Positions 26,041-35,566 of a DNA stretch of 64,000 nt are shown here, one piece after another. The DNA is taken from positions 117,305-181,304 of the forward strand of contig NZ_ALJF01000001.1 in the NCBI RefSeq assembly GCF_000300855.1, read 5' to 3'. Position numbers and translations under genes: made by a program. Position 1 is the stretch's first letter, and each line of letters begins with the position of its first letter. Origin of the DNA: Agrobacterium albertimagni AOL15 (GTDB lineage: Bacteria; Pseudomonadota; Alphaproteobacteria; Rhizobiales; Rhizobiaceae). A model generated the notes under the pieces. That model worked only from the letters and a program-made list of their open reading frames with translations, made no database searches and had not been told where the DNA came from.

Positions 26041-26721
26041 CTAGCCTTGAAGCGCTGATCCGAAGCTGTGAAGCCCATTATACAGGGAGTGGAGAGCGAC
26101 CGACGGCCAGATCGAATCTGTCATGCGGAACAAAATGCCAGAGAACAGCCCCATCATGATCGCGATCGGTAGAATAACTCCTACACCATGAGCCACTCCG
26201 AAAATGACGGAGCTCAAGCCAACACCTGCCCACATTCCATACCGATTGAGTGCATTCGCGACGACACCTCTGAACAGCAATTCTTCGCCCAATGGAGTCA
26301 GCAGAGCCCCACCAATCAACGACAGGAGAAAAGGTACTGCACCTCCCCGCGCGGCGGCATGGAGTATCGCTTGAGGATCGTCGGCTGAGCCCCTGCCCCA
26401 CTCAGAAAGCCCTTGTAGAATGACAATACTGCAGGCGTATCCAAAGACTGCTAAAGCTGCAGCAATCACGAGCCAGCGGAAGTCAACTTGCGTGAACCCA
26501 TAGGCTGCGAAGCCTCGTCGACGGATAAGATATGCTATGGCAAACGCACCGAGGCCGGCGACACCTCCCCCGTACGAGCCGATGACCCCTTGCCATACTG
26601 GTTCGCCAGGCGCCAGGCCGCCGACTGCAAGAGCCACCAGAACAAGTAGGATCTGAAAGGATATTATCCCGAGGCCCACTTCCCCCAGATTCGGCCGTTT
26701 CGCAGATGTCCAGTCATGCAT
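26041..26721 (-). CDS. CPBP-family intramembrane metalloprotease
   Basis: 226 residues from the ATG at 26719-26721, chosen for AAAGGA upstream. About seven hydrophobic segments are visible. The family motifs are GEELLFRGVV (Glu-Glu...Arg), VIFGVAHGVG and VALHSLYNGL, in the usual order and spacing. This is the second CPBP protein in the window; the other (13290) has a longer soluble N-terminus and is not a close copy. CPBP proteins act in the inner membrane as metallo-endopeptidases or immunity proteins. Convergent with the histidine kinase gene. Confidence 0.88.
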   Translation of the reverse strand: MHDWTSAKRPNLGEVGLGIISFQILLVLVALAVGGLAPGEPVWQGVIGSYGGGVAGLGAFAIAYLIRRRGFAAYGFTQVDFRWLVIAAALAVFGYACSIVILQGLSEWGRGSADDPQAILHAAARGGAVPFLLSLIGGALLTPLGEELLFRGVVANALNRYGMWAGVGLSSVIFGVAHGVGVILPIAIMMGLFSGILFRMTDSIWPSVALHSLYNGLHSFGSALQG

Positions 26722-26910
26722 GACAGATTCCTTTGAAGCGTTGCAAGGCAGCAAAGGCGCTTATTGCTGGATCGGAAGCGCCCTCGCCGGGACGCCATGA
26801 CGCCATATTTCAATGTGCCTTAGCGACCGACCGAGTAATAAACAGAAGCAGAATGAACGAGATCACCGATTGGATGACACTGCAGTATCCGCCGGTGATC
26901 TCTGCTTAGG

Positions 26911-27153
26911 CTAGTAGCGGGGATATCGAGGACCGCACTCACGCCGGCTCGGGTCACGCTGGCAGCGCTGATCGCGAGCGCGGTCGCTTATGATTTGGGC
27001 GTTGAGTGCTGTTTCGCTAGCAAGATTGGCGCGATAGGCGTTTTCCATCGATCCGCTATCGGATACGCATCCTGCCGTTGCCATAGCCAGCAACGTTACG
27101 AGTGCGGCGCTCCTCAGTGCGGATGCGCCTCGTTTCAGTGGTTGAGAGACCAT
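26911..27153 (-). CDS. Small predicted lipoprotein
   Basis: 80 residues. The basic N-terminus and hydrophobic stretch (LRSAALVTLLAMATAGC) end in a lipobox (T-A-G-C), so the mature protein should begin with a lipidated Cys. The remainder is short and polar, with two further cysteines in RCQRDPSRREC and a Tyr/Pro-rich end (GPRYPRY). No family recognised. It is isolated between the CPBP gene and the beta-lactamase gene, same strand. Confidence 0.65.
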   Translation of the reverse strand: MVSQPLKRGASALRSAALVTLLAMATAGCVSDSGSMENAYRANLASETALNAQIISDRARDQRCQRDPSRRECGPRYPRY

Positions 27154-27396
27154 TTCATTACCTCAATTGTTCGACGTCTCACGCTCTCGGACTTGAATGC
27201 CGGACGCCAAAGCCGAAAAATACGGTTGAACATTGCGACAACATGGAGTGATCAGGATTTCAACGGGATGCGCCATGCGTACCGCTGAGATCGTCTTCAC
27301 TGTATGAAGGTCGCTAGCTTAGATGATTGATGGCTCTGTTCTGAAAAGGTCAGGCCAGGCTGACATTCGGATCTGCCAGCCTTCGAACGATTAACG

Positions 27397-28539
27397 TCAC
27401 TCGGCCAACATGGTCTCGATGACAGCCACGGTCGCCTTCACGCGGGCTTCATTGGGGTAGTTCCTGTTAGCGAGTACGACAACCCCGACCTTCTCGCTCG
27501 GCACCACTGCGATGTACCCGCCAAATCCGTTTGTCGAGCCGGTTTTGCTGAGGATGACCTTTTCCTCGATAATCGGACCAGGTTTGAGATTCTCGGTAGC
27601 TTGAGAGCTCAAGATGAAATCAACTCCATTCCCAGCAAGCATCGTCTTAAGGTCAACCGGCCATGAATACCTTTCCCAAATCATTGCTTGCTCGAAGTAC
27701 GCCGTTCGATATTCGGGTTGCTGAGTACGGGCGATGGCATTCTTGAGTTCGTCCGCGATGTTTCCGACACCCAGTTCTGCGTCGAGCACCTTCAGCATGT
27801 CTCGGGCACTGGACTTCACCCCGTACGCTTCCGCATCGAGCAGGCCCGGATTGACCCTGATGGCAGCGTTCGTTTTGCGATCGTAGCCGAAAGCATATTG
27901 CGACATCTTGACCCTTGGCACATCGATCCAGGTGTTCGTTAGGCCGATTGTGGGGAAGAGAACGTCTTGAACCGCCCTCTTGTATCCTCCTTCGAACGCT
28001 TGACCGGTGATATATCCCAGAAGCCCAATACTGATGTTTGAGTAGCTACGTGCCTCTGGCTGTGACGGACGCCAGTTCTCGAGCCAATCGACAAGCTCAT
28101 CTTCACTCGAGACGCTATCCGGGATTTGCAGAGGCATGCCGCCGGTACGATGGGTTGCCAGATCCATAAGCGTCAAGTCGCCGGCAATCGAGCAAGGCGA
28201 CGTGCAAAGGTGTTGCGCCACTGTATCGTCTAGGCTGAGACTACCACGTTCTTCAGCGAGCGCAGCCAAGGTGACGTTGAAGATCTTGCTGAGTGAACCA
28301 AGCTCGAACAGCGTGTCCGGGGTGACTTCGACACCATCGGCCTGGGAGGCGAGCCCAAACGTGTAAAAACTGTGCTCGCCGTTGCGGGTCACCCCCACCA
28401 CAAGTCCCGGGATGGCATATTCTCTGATGATCGGGCCAAACGAAGACTCGGCGATCCTGCTGATATCGTCAGCAAGAGCGCTGGTTGCCTGAGAGCAGAC
28501 AGCAAAAGCGAATGAAACCAGGCACGAAGCTCGTCTCAT
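27397..28539 (-). CDS. Class C beta-lactamase (AmpC-like serine hydrolase)
   Basis: 380 residues with a signal peptide (cleavage after ALA, about residue 23), so it acts in the periplasm. Active-site motifs: Ser82-x-x-Lys85 (ELGSLSKIFN), Tyr166-Ser-Asn168 (RSYSNISIG) and Lys332-Thr-Gly (SKTGSTNGFGGY). Spacing and the GFGGY context fit class C beta-lactamases, which acylate on the Ser and hydrolyse cephalosporins. No ampR-like LysR gene is divergent from it, so it is not arranged for the classical inducible control. A non-lactamase esterase or DD-peptidase of the same fold is the alternative. Confidence 0.86.
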   Translation of the reverse strand: MRRASCLVSFAFAVCSQATSALADDISRIAESSFGPIIREYAIPGLVVGVTRNGEHSFYTFGLASQADGVEVTPDTLFELGSLSKIFNVTLAALAEERGSLSLDDTVAQHLCTSPCSIAGDLTLMDLATHRTGGMPLQIPDSVSSEDELVDWLENWRPSQPEARSYSNISIGLLGYITGQAFEGGYKRAVQDVLFPTIGLTNTWIDVPRVKMSQYAFGYDRKTNAAIRVNPGLLDAEAYGVKSSARDMLKVLDAELGVGNIADELKNAIARTQQPEYRTAYFEQAMIWERYSWPVDLKTMLAGNGVDFILSSQATENLKPGPIIEEKVILSKTGSTNGFGGYIAVVPSEKVGVVVLANRNYPNEARVKATVAVIETMLAE

Positions 28540-28775
28540 GAAACAGTCCTTCTAGTTGTGAAATGCTAAAATTTCGCAACGGATCAAGATCCGCAGCGTT
28601 TTAGGCGGTAACGGCTGCGGATCCAGTTTTCGGATCGAAGAGCAGCCTTTCGCCGATGGATTTGCGTGGGCTCACGCAGAGCCGCAACTATGTCAGTTGC
28701 GCAAGCCCCCCTGGATTGGTCCAGGAGGGTTGAGAACGAAAGAACCTCAGAAGAGTGACACTTCTTCATCCACGT

Positions 28776-30830
28776 TCACCGGAGGCCGGTCCAATGCGCG
28801 GCAAAGGACCACCTATCGGCATATTCATCGATGATCTTCTGAGTTGGCGTGCCATCACCATGGCCCGCGTTTCGTTCCACCCTCAGCAGCTGTGGTCGCG
28901 GTCCGACCTCTGCAGCTTGAATAGCCGCCACGTATTTCAACGAATGGGCAGGAACCACTCGGTCGTCGGTGTCTGCCGTGGTGACGAGTATGGCCGGATA
29001 ATTCTCTCCCCTCTTGATGTTGTGAAGCGGAGAGTAAGACCGGAGGTCGTTGAAGCTGTCCTCTGCCGAGGGGCTCCCGAATTCAGAGACCCACAGGTTG
29101 CCTGCAGTGAAGCGATCAAAGCGCACCATATCCAAAACGCCGACGCCAGGGAGCGCGACATCGAACAAGTCTGGACGCTGGTTGACGACTGCGCCGACAA
29201 GCATGCCCCCGTGCGACTCGCCGTGAATGGCAAGCCCGCCCTCGCGGCTTATGCCCTCGCGCTTCAAGAATTCGGCAGCTGCGATGAAATCATCGAAAAC
29301 AGTCTTCTTCGCCTGACCTTTGCCTGCTTCGTGCCAGGCCTTTCCGTATTCGCCCCCACCACGAATGTTAGCCACCGCATAGACACCGCCTTCTTGAACC
29401 CAAGCGACTGCCTGTGGCGAGTAAGCCGGCAGCAGCGGAATACCAAAGCCTCCATAGGCGGTCAGCATCGTTGGTGCGGCAGCTTCGGCTCCGGCGCGTC
29501 GAATAATGGAGATCGGGATGAGAGTTCCATCCCTGGCACTGAAGAAGCGTTGCTCTACTTCGATCTCGCCCGGCGACCGGTCGGCATCCGTCAAACCATC
29601 CGACCCGGCCCACAAGGTGGCTTCGTTGGCGTTCACATCATATCGGTAAACGGTCTTGGGAGTGGCGTAATTGGTAAACGTAAAGAACGCTTCGTTGTCA
29701 CCCGGACGGCCGCTAAACGTTCCCGCACTGCCGGCTCCTGGCAAGCGTACAGCGCCGGCCGCCTTTCCATCCAGCTCATAACGCTCGACCTCAATTCTTG
29801 CGTCGACCATGTATGACAAGAGAAGTTTGTCGCCGATCAGAGAGGCAAGGCGCAGATACGCACCAGGTTTCTCCTCAATGAGATCGGTGAAGACCAAGTT
29901 CGGCGCGGCTAAATCTAGGGTGACAATCTTTCCTCGTTCGGCTCCATCAGTCGTCAGAATAAAAAGTTTCGTACCGACATTGCCAACAAGTGCGGACAAA
30001 TGGTCGAAGCGCTCAATCACGGGCCGCACCTGCCACTCGGGAAGAGTGAGGTCTACCAGCGAGAGAGCACTTCCTCCCATGAGGGCGGTCGAATAGATGG
30101 CCAGATATCGTCCATCCGCAGTGACATCGACAGTATGTAGAAGCGGATGCTCGGCGGCAGCAGAATAGACGAGGCGATCTTCGGATTGCTGTGTGCCAAG
30201 CCGATGGAAATAGACGGCGTGATTGTCAACTTGCGCGTCAGATCGACCACTCTCATCTGGCTGCCGGCTGCCAGAGTAAAAGAAGCCGGAACCATCCGCC
30301 GCCCAGGCAATCAGGGTAAAGCGGGCCCAGGCAATCTGATCAGCGAGAACCGTGCCGCTTTGCACATCAAGGACACGAATGCTTCGCCAATCCGAACCAT
30401 TCTCCTGAATTGCATAGGCCACAAGCTTTCCGTCTTCGGAGGGAGCCCAGACAGCCAGAGCTTTTGTCCCATCTTCGGACCACTGGTTGGGATCCAGGAT
30501 CGTCCGCTCCGCACCGGTCTCTCCGTCTCGAACGACCAGGACAGGTTGCATATCGAGTCCCGTATTCCGGGTGAAGAAGTAGTCTCCTCCCCGTTTGAGC
30601 GGTGTGGTCGATTGCTCATTTTTAAACAACGCCGTCAGACGGTCGCGGAATGCGTCCCGACCAGGAAGGTTTGCCAGATAACGGCTTGTTACGCTGTTCT
30701 GTGCGTCAACCCACTGGGCGACGGCTGGATCCGCTTTGAGATCACTTTCCAACCAACGATAGGGATCCGCAATAGCGGTACCGAAGTAGTCATCGATGAC
30801 TTCGTCTTTTCTGGTTTCCGGATAGGTCAT
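28776..30830 (-). CDS. Prolyl oligopeptidase-family serine peptidase (S9A)
   Basis: 684 residues from the ATG at 30828-30830, chosen because GAGGAG sits at ideal spacing and the protein then starts MTYPETRKDEVIDDYFGTAI, as in the family. A longer frame from 31064 would add 78 residues including a hydrophobic stretch (AAAIVYLLLGAG), so export cannot be ruled out. A seven-bladed propeller region precedes the C-terminal catalytic domain with Ser539 (HGESHGGM), the Asp in TADTDDRVVP and His657 (RNAGHGDG). It should cleave after proline in short peptides. It stands 236 bp upstream of the beta-lactamase gene on the same strand. Confidence 0.9.
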   Translation of the reverse strand: MTYPETRKDEVIDDYFGTAIADPYRWLESDLKADPAVAQWVDAQNSVTSRYLANLPGRDAFRDRLTALFKNEQSTTPLKRGGDYFFTRNTGLDMQPVLVVRDGETGAERTILDPNQWSEDGTKALAVWAPSEDGKLVAYAIQENGSDWRSIRVLDVQSGTVLADQIAWARFTLIAWAADGSGFFYSGSRQPDESGRSDAQVDNHAVYFHRLGTQQSEDRLVYSAAAEHPLLHTVDVTADGRYLAIYSTALMGGSALSLVDLTLPEWQVRPVIERFDHLSALVGNVGTKLFILTTDGAERGKIVTLDLAAPNLVFTDLIEEKPGAYLRLASLIGDKLLLSYMVDARIEVERYELDGKAAGAVRLPGAGSAGTFSGRPGDNEAFFTFTNYATPKTVYRYDVNANEATLWAGSDGLTDADRSPGEIEVEQRFFSARDGTLIPISIIRRAGAEAAAPTMLTAYGGFGIPLLPAYSPQAVAWVQEGGVYAVANIRGGGEYGKAWHEAGKGQAKKTVFDDFIAAAEFLKREGISREGGLAIHGESHGGMLVGAVVNQRPDLFDVALPGVGVLDMVRFDRFTAGNLWVSEFGSPSAEDSFNDLRSYSPLHNIKRGENYPAILVTTADTDDRVVPAHSLKYVAAIQAAEVGPRPQLLRVERNAGHGDGTPTQKIIDEYADRWSFAAHWTGLR

Positions 30831-31533
30831 CGGCGTCTCCTCATTCGAACGGACATGCCCAGCCCCGAGCAGGAGATAAACAATCGCCGCGGCTAAGCAC
30901 ATTGCCGCACAACGCAGGTAGAGACCTTCATGAAGAGCGCCTGGATTTCTAACCCTGCTGAAGCCTAGAGGCGCCCCTCGCTCAAAGCTCTTTTGTATCA
31001 ATCGTTGAGCTGAGGCCCGCACCGTCGCCGGCCCATGCTGATATGCCATACGATATCCTGCCAATTAGACCCGCGGGTTGATTGAGCCGCTGACGCACTG
31101 AAGAGCAATCCTTAACCGGGCGCGAGACATCCACGCGATGTTCGCCGCAGATACAGCTTGAAGCGACAGAGCCGATTGTTCATGCTTTGCAGACTAGGGC
31201 CGAAGATTGCGGGAACATGGAGTTCTTCGAGCATCAGCCTACGTTTTGATCCAATCCGTCGGGTTTGCACCATCGCGATCGGACCTTGAACCGGGCCCGA
31301 AGACAACTGACTGCAGACCTTACGAAGGAAAATCAGCGGCATTTCACCGCCAATGGCGTGTCCAGATCGCATGACCCCACTGTCTATTCCTCGCCGCCGC
31401 TCCATTGAAAACAGACGGTTTGGGCGCATACGCCGTTTTGAAAGGGAAGGCATTCTCGTCGCCCGATGCGCAGCATCCGGCAGTCTTTGCCGAATGCTGC
31501 GTGAGACCAAAACCTGGGCCAAAAGCCGATGCC
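30831..31533. other. Stretch without a confident gene
   Basis: 703 bp between the peptidase start and the next gene's stop. The proximal 234 bp are an open extension of the peptidase frame that may encode a signal segment. A 141-codon minus frame at 31112-31537 is Arg-rich and unsupported. No repeat or RNA gene noticed. Confidence 0.3.
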
Positions 31534-32097
31534 TCAATGGCCGATCATCTTGCCCAACGTGTTTTCAATCTCGTCCGGCTCGACCACCCAAGCATAGTTC
31601 AGTTCCTGCTTGATCTTCCAGATCCCATTGACGCAAGCCCAACCGAGCTGAGAGCGCGCATCGAACGCGATCACAGTTCCGTCGAGGCGTTCGAGCCGCC
31701 CGACAAAACCGACGGCCGAGCTCGCGACCTTTTCTCCCACAACCGCATGATGGCCGTCGGTCATACCATGAAGGACAGACCTCGCCGCGTTTTGAAGATC
31801 TTCCCAGTTGGGCCCGTAGACGCTCGCGTCGCTGAAGAGTTGCTTGTCTCCAGGCGCAAAATTGTCCCAAAAGACGCCACCCGGCTCTTCCAGGTCATAA
31901 TACTTGCCCATTTTCTCCACGAAGTTGAACTGCGGATCGCCTTCACGACGTTCCCACCCCTTCATGATCCACTCTTCATGAAGCGCCAACGGCGAAGCTG
32001 GTCCCTCCTGAGGGCAGCCGGTGGAATCTTGAGCAGACACATGGGTCGCAAGGGTTTGAGCGATGATGATCGCGAGCATCGCAAATCTGTTTTTCAT
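31534..32097 (-). CDS. Exported NTF2/SnoaL-like protein
   Basis: 187 residues with a signal peptide (NRFAMLAIIIAQTLATHVSA). The mature part looks like a cystatin-like alpha+beta NTF2 fold: HEEWIMKGWERREGDP and FVEKMGKYYDLEEPGGVFWD at the front, then VVGEKVASSAVGFVGRLERL and GWACVNGIWKIKQELNYAWV, the long curved sheet typical of SnoaL/DUF4440 proteins. AGGAT precedes the ATG at 32095-32097. It should be periplasmic; whether it is an enzyme or binding protein is open. Confidence 0.75.
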   Translation of the reverse strand: MKNRFAMLAIIIAQTLATHVSAQDSTGCPQEGPASPLALHEEWIMKGWERREGDPQFNFVEKMGKYYDLEEPGGVFWDNFAPGDKQLFSDASVYGPNWEDLQNAARSVLHGMTDGHHAVVGEKVASSAVGFVGRLERLDGTVIAFDARSQLGWACVNGIWKIKQELNYAWVVEPDEIENTLGKMIGH

Positions 32098-32641
32098 TGA
32101 GGTATCCTTTCATGCCTCGATTGCCGGGAAGACGTTACGTCGAGGCATTGATGGGCACTAGACACCTATTCCTGCGCGCGCTGTTAAGCGGCACTGGACA
32201 ATGCCATTGGATGGAACTTCCGGGGAGAGCGCATCTCCATTCGCGCTTCTGGCTTGCACACTTCGCCGCACCCCTAATGCGATCTTGGTGCGTTGGCCTT
32301 GCAAATTCACAGCAGACAGATCGGCTTGTCGACATCGACAACGGTCAGGCAACTCGCGATCCCAGGCCAGTTGACTGAGAGATTATCGGTCGGCGCCTCG
32401 GGATCGTTAAACCCGACCCTAGGTCACAAGGCGCCTGCTTCGTCGCGCCTATCGTCCGATAACTGCTTCACATCCGACGCCTATCACCGCTGACGTTTAA
32501 GAGCCGCAACGTTCATGAGACAGCTTTTCGAATACTACCAAAGCTGGATCCCCTGTCCGAACAGCGGCTTGGTTCAGCTTACATGTCTGCTCCAACACTC
32601 AACGTGCTGAGGCAAAAGCACGAAGGCCAAAGCAGAGAGGT
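32098..32641. other. Stretch without a confident gene
   Basis: 544 bp. The plus frame 32097-32378 overlaps the start of the NTF2-like gene and shows no family signature. Nothing else stands out. Confidence 0.3.
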
Positions 32642-33253
32642 CTAGATCGCTCGAAGGCCGGCAACCAGCGCTTCGACCTGCCGTTCGAGCTGTACTCGGG
32701 TGATGCGACGTCTGGTAACGATCATCCCCCAATATAGGGAGGCGGGTATCATATCCATTGCGAGTTCTCGGTCGATCCCGACCGGCAGTTCACCGCGGCC
32801 AATCGCCCGCTCGATCAAGCTTGCTCCGCCGCGCCGACGCGATGCGGATAAATCCTGCAACACGGACAGAAGCTCGGAGCCACGAGACGCTTCAGCATAT
32901 AGGTCAGGCAGTATCTTGCGCACGAGGCGATGACGAAGCGCGCGCCTTAGCATCAGCAGATACGCTCTCAGATCGTCCCTCAGGCTCCCTTTGTCGGCAA
33001 CATCCGTGAGAACCATGCCAAACTTTTGAACCGCGTCGGCTGCGAGGGCCAGCTTTGAAGGCCAGCGCCGATATATGGCAGCTTTGCCTGCACCCGCACG
33101 TGCGGCTACCCGCTCCAAGCTGAGTGCGGCATAGCCGTGAACAGCCCACTCCTCCAGAAATGCGCGCAGCAGAGAATTGGTGACCTCGTCACGCATTACC
33201 GCCGCTCCGCTCGGACGCCGCTTACTTTTTTCGTCGAGACGGTTGCGTTCCAT
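32642..33253 (-). CDS. TetR/AcrR-family repressor
   Basis: 203 residues. The N-terminal HTH (LEEWAVHGYAALSLERVAAR, AGAGKAAIYRRWPSKLALAA) is typical of TetR, and the C-terminal helical domain (SLRDDLRAYLLMLRRALRHR) resembles the TetR_C subgroup with Y-R-R-W. GGAG precedes the ATG. It is divergent from a SnoaL-like gene, with an inverted repeat between them, so it most likely represses itself and the SnoaL-NmrA pair until an unknown ligand binds. Confidence 0.9.
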   Translation of the reverse strand: MERNRLDEKSKRRPSGAAVMRDEVTNSLLRAFLEEWAVHGYAALSLERVAARAGAGKAAIYRRWPSKLALAADAVQKFGMVLTDVADKGSLRDDLRAYLLMLRRALRHRLVRKILPDLYAEASRGSELLSVLQDLSASRRRGGASLIERAIGRGELPVGIDRELAMDMIPASLYWGMIVTRRRITRVQLERQVEALVAGLRAI

Positions 33254-33274
33254 TCAAGATGCTCCATATTGGTC

Positions 33275-33290
33275 GGAACGGTAACGTTCC
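33275..33290. promoter_or_regulatory. Inverted repeat, probable TetR operator
   Basis: GGAACG (33275-33280) and CGTTCC (33285-33290) are perfect 6-bp arms around GTAA, within the 58-bp gap between the divergent TetR and SnoaL-like genes. A third CGTTCC half-site occurs at 33246-33251 over the TetR start. Confidence 0.6.
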
Positions 33291-33311
33291 AACGAAAGGG
33301 AGTAAAGCGAA

Positions 33312-33752
33312 ATGTCCAAATCGACCGATCAGTTTCCCAGCCTGTCGACTTTGTTGCGGCAAGCTCTGGGAGAAGCACTGGCGCCGGATGCAGACACTCT
33401 TCTTGAGATGTGCGCCGAGGACGTGGTGTTCGAATTCCCGTATCACCCACCCGGTTTCACTGAGCGACTGGAAGGGCGGGCAGCACTTGAGACCTATCTT
33501 CCCACGGTGTCGAAGCTCATTTCGATCGAGTCTATGACGCTCAAACACGCATTCATTTCTGGAGAAGGCGACACTGCGGCCATCGAGTTCAGTTGCAAGG
33601 GTCATTCGCCAGACACCGGTGCCCGTTACGATCAGGACTATATATCGATCATAGAGCTCAAGAACGGTCGAATTAGTCGCTACCGCGACTACTGGAACCC
33701 ACTTGTTGTTCTCTCTGCGCTTGAGAGCGCGCCATCTGCAGTCAAGCACTGA
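33312..33752 (+). CDS. SnoaL-like (NTF2-fold) protein
   Basis: 146 residues. The pattern LAPDADTLLEMCAEDVVFEF, then LEGRAALETYL and DYISIIELKNGRISRYRDYW fits the SnoaL/NTF2-like fold used by small isomerases, hydratases and ligand-binding proteins. No signal peptide, so cytosolic. The ATG is preceded by GGGAG. It is followed after 12 bp by an NmrA-like gene and is divergent from TetR. A degraded SnoaL-like gene precedes another NmrA-like gene at 57061, so this pairing recurs. Confidence 0.85.
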   Translation: MSKSTDQFPSLSTLLRQALGEALAPDADTLLEMCAEDVVFEFPYHPPGFTERLEGRAALETYLPTVSKLISIESMTLKHAFISGEGDTAAIEFSCKGHSPDTGARYDQDYISIIELKNGRISRYRDYWNPLVVLSALESAPSAVKH

Positions 33753-33764
33753 AAGGGGTCCACC

Positions 33765-34628
33765 ATGTCAACTCAGATCCTGGTCATCGGCGGCAAGGGA
33801 AAAACAGGAAGACTTGTCACTCGAGAGCTTGCAAGCAGAGGCGTAAAAGCAAAAATCACGACTCGGTCACCCTCGAGGGATGATGATGTCGCCTTTGACT
33901 GGCAAGACCCTCGTACAGCTGACGCAGCATTCGACGGCGTCGATGCTGTCTATATCGTTGCACCGACCAACAACAGCGATCATGGGACGATCGTTCCTCC
34001 CGTGCTCGAGGTTGCGCGAAAGCGTGGCGTCCGGCGTTTTGTACTGCTCAGTGCGTCATCCCTTGAAGCGGGCGGGCCGATGATGGGACAGATCCACTCC
34101 TATCTGCAAAAAGAAGCTCCGGAATGGACAGTCTTGCGACCCACGTGGTTCATGCAGAATTTCTCCGAACAGCAACATCTCGAGACCATTCGGAACGAGA
34201 ACGCCATCTACTCAGCAACAGGTGGAGGTCGCGTTGGTTTCATCGACGCGGCTGATATTGCCAAGGCGGCTGCAAGCGCCTTGCTGGCGGAAACATCGTG
34301 GAACCGCGACTTCATATTGACAGGACCAGAAGCACTTTCTTACGCGGATTTTGCCAAAAAGATCAGTGACGTGATTGGCCGAACCATCAAACACGTCAAT
34401 CTGACCACGGCCGAACTGGCTGAGCGCTACGCAAGGGCCGGATTGGACGAAGCATATGCCAGTATCCTGGCAAAGATGGACGAGAGAATTAGCGAAGGCA
34501 GTGAGGACCGACTGAGTGACGGCGTGTTCGCTCTGACCGGCCGGTCACCTACCGCCGCAGCTGATTTCGCGAAGGCACATAAGGATGCCTGGGCTCACCC
34601 AGCCCACGATCCGCAGCTTCAGCCATAG
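33765..34628 (+). CDS. NmrA-like NAD(P)-binding protein
   Basis: 287 residues. The N-terminal GGKGKTGRLVTREL replaces the usual GxxGxxG of the extended/atypical SDR (NmrA-like) fold. The conserved DAVYIVAPTN, VRRFVLLSASSLEAGG and WTVLRPTWFMQNFSE follow, the last being typical of NmrA/QOR2-like proteins that sense or reduce quinones. No classical Tyr-x-x-x-Lys is obvious. It is translated with the SnoaL-like gene and presumably controlled by the TetR gene upstream. Confidence 0.9.
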   Translation: MSTQILVIGGKGKTGRLVTRELASRGVKAKITTRSPSRDDDVAFDWQDPRTADAAFDGVDAVYIVAPTNNSDHGTIVPPVLEVARKRGVRRFVLLSASSLEAGGPMMGQIHSYLQKEAPEWTVLRPTWFMQNFSEQQHLETIRNENAIYSATGGGRVGFIDAADIAKAAASALLAETSWNRDFILTGPEALSYADFAKKISDVIGRTIKHVNLTTAELAERYARAGLDEAYASILAKMDERISEGSEDRLSDGVFALTGRSPTAAADFAKAHKDAWAHPAHDPQLQP

Positions 34629-34873
34629 GTCTTTTTCCAGTGACCCGCCAAGAGACGAAACCTGCCTGGAGAGTCAGGCAGGCAGACACCTGGTGGGTGA
34701 GAACTTCGCATTCTGAACAGGCTTCGGCATTGTAACGAGCCGCGACCTGATCTGGCCCCGCGTGACACGGGACTGCCTTGAAGAAAGAGTGAAGGCACTC
34801 CCGGTTCAGGGTTTCGAATTTGGAGAAAGCAGATAGTGACGAGCCTAGATCGGCGGGGCGAGTGGCGATAATC

Positions 34874-35446
34874 ATGAGAACAGAATCTTCCGGGAGCCAG
34901 GAAATCACACGAACTGACTATGAAATCGCTGTGCAGCAACTTGGCATCATGGATGCACTGGCGGCTTATGACCCGCACATAGCGGGAACACCGCCTCTCG
35001 GCATCCATACCGAGGCCAGTGACATAGACATTCTCTTCAGCACGCAGGACCCTGATACCTTCGTCGCCGACGTGTGGCGGCTCTACGCCCATATGAGCGG
35101 ATTTCGCATTTGGCAATGGACGTCGAAAGACCGGCCCATAGTTGCGACATTTCGCGCGTATGGCTGGGATTTCGAACTGTTCGCTAGCTCACTGCCCGTC
35201 GCAGAACAGTTTGGATGGCGTCATTTCACTATTGAACACCGGTTGCTTTCGCTAGGAGGTCGTGGCTTCAAAAAGGCCGTCCTAACCCGACGTCAGGATG
35301 GATTGAAGACGGAACCAGCCTTTTGGTCAGCACTAAAGCTTGAGGGTGACGCGTATCTTGGTCTACTTTCCCTGGAGCAAGCAACAGACGATGAGCTTCG
35401 CGCCCGGCTTGCCTCTGCTGGCTTTGATCAAGAATTTTCTGGATAA
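34874..35446 (+). CDS. DUF4269-domain protein (nucleotidyltransferase-like)
   Basis: 190 residues from the ATG at 34874; a TTG 18 codons earlier is the alternative. It has the DUF4269 pattern: ALAAYDPHIAGTPPLGIHTE followed by ASDIDILFS, where the D-x-D after a Gly/Thr-rich loop recalls nucleotidyltransferases, then WTSKDRPIVATFRAYGWDFE and GWRHFTIEHRLL. Proteins of this group are small, cytosolic and of unknown role. It stands alone, converging on the reductase fusion gene. Confidence 0.8.
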   Translation: MRTESSGSQEITRTDYEIAVQQLGIMDALAAYDPHIAGTPPLGIHTEASDIDILFSTQDPDTFVADVWRLYAHMSGFRIWQWTSKDRPIVATFRAYGWDFELFASSLPVAEQFGWRHFTIEHRLLSLGGRGFKKAVLTRRQDGLKTEPAFWSALKLEGDAYLGLLSLEQATDDELRARLASAGFDQEFSG

Positions 35447-35566
35447 CATAGCAGCTATCTAGTCTTCAAAAATTCCGATACCGTTCGGGGCGCTGGCCAA
35501 TGACAGCGACCGGCCTTCTAGGTCGAAACCGCGTCAAATGGGATTCCAGAACAAGCGTCACCGAAC

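Noticed and set aside
28755..29816. 353-codon plus-strand open frame
   Set aside because: It lies wholly antisense to the catalytic part of the prolyl oligopeptidase gene, whose motifs are intact; the frame is a GC-rich shadow.
34549..34908. 119-codon minus-strand open frame
   Set aside because: Overlaps the ends of the NmrA-like and DUF4269 genes and shows no family features.
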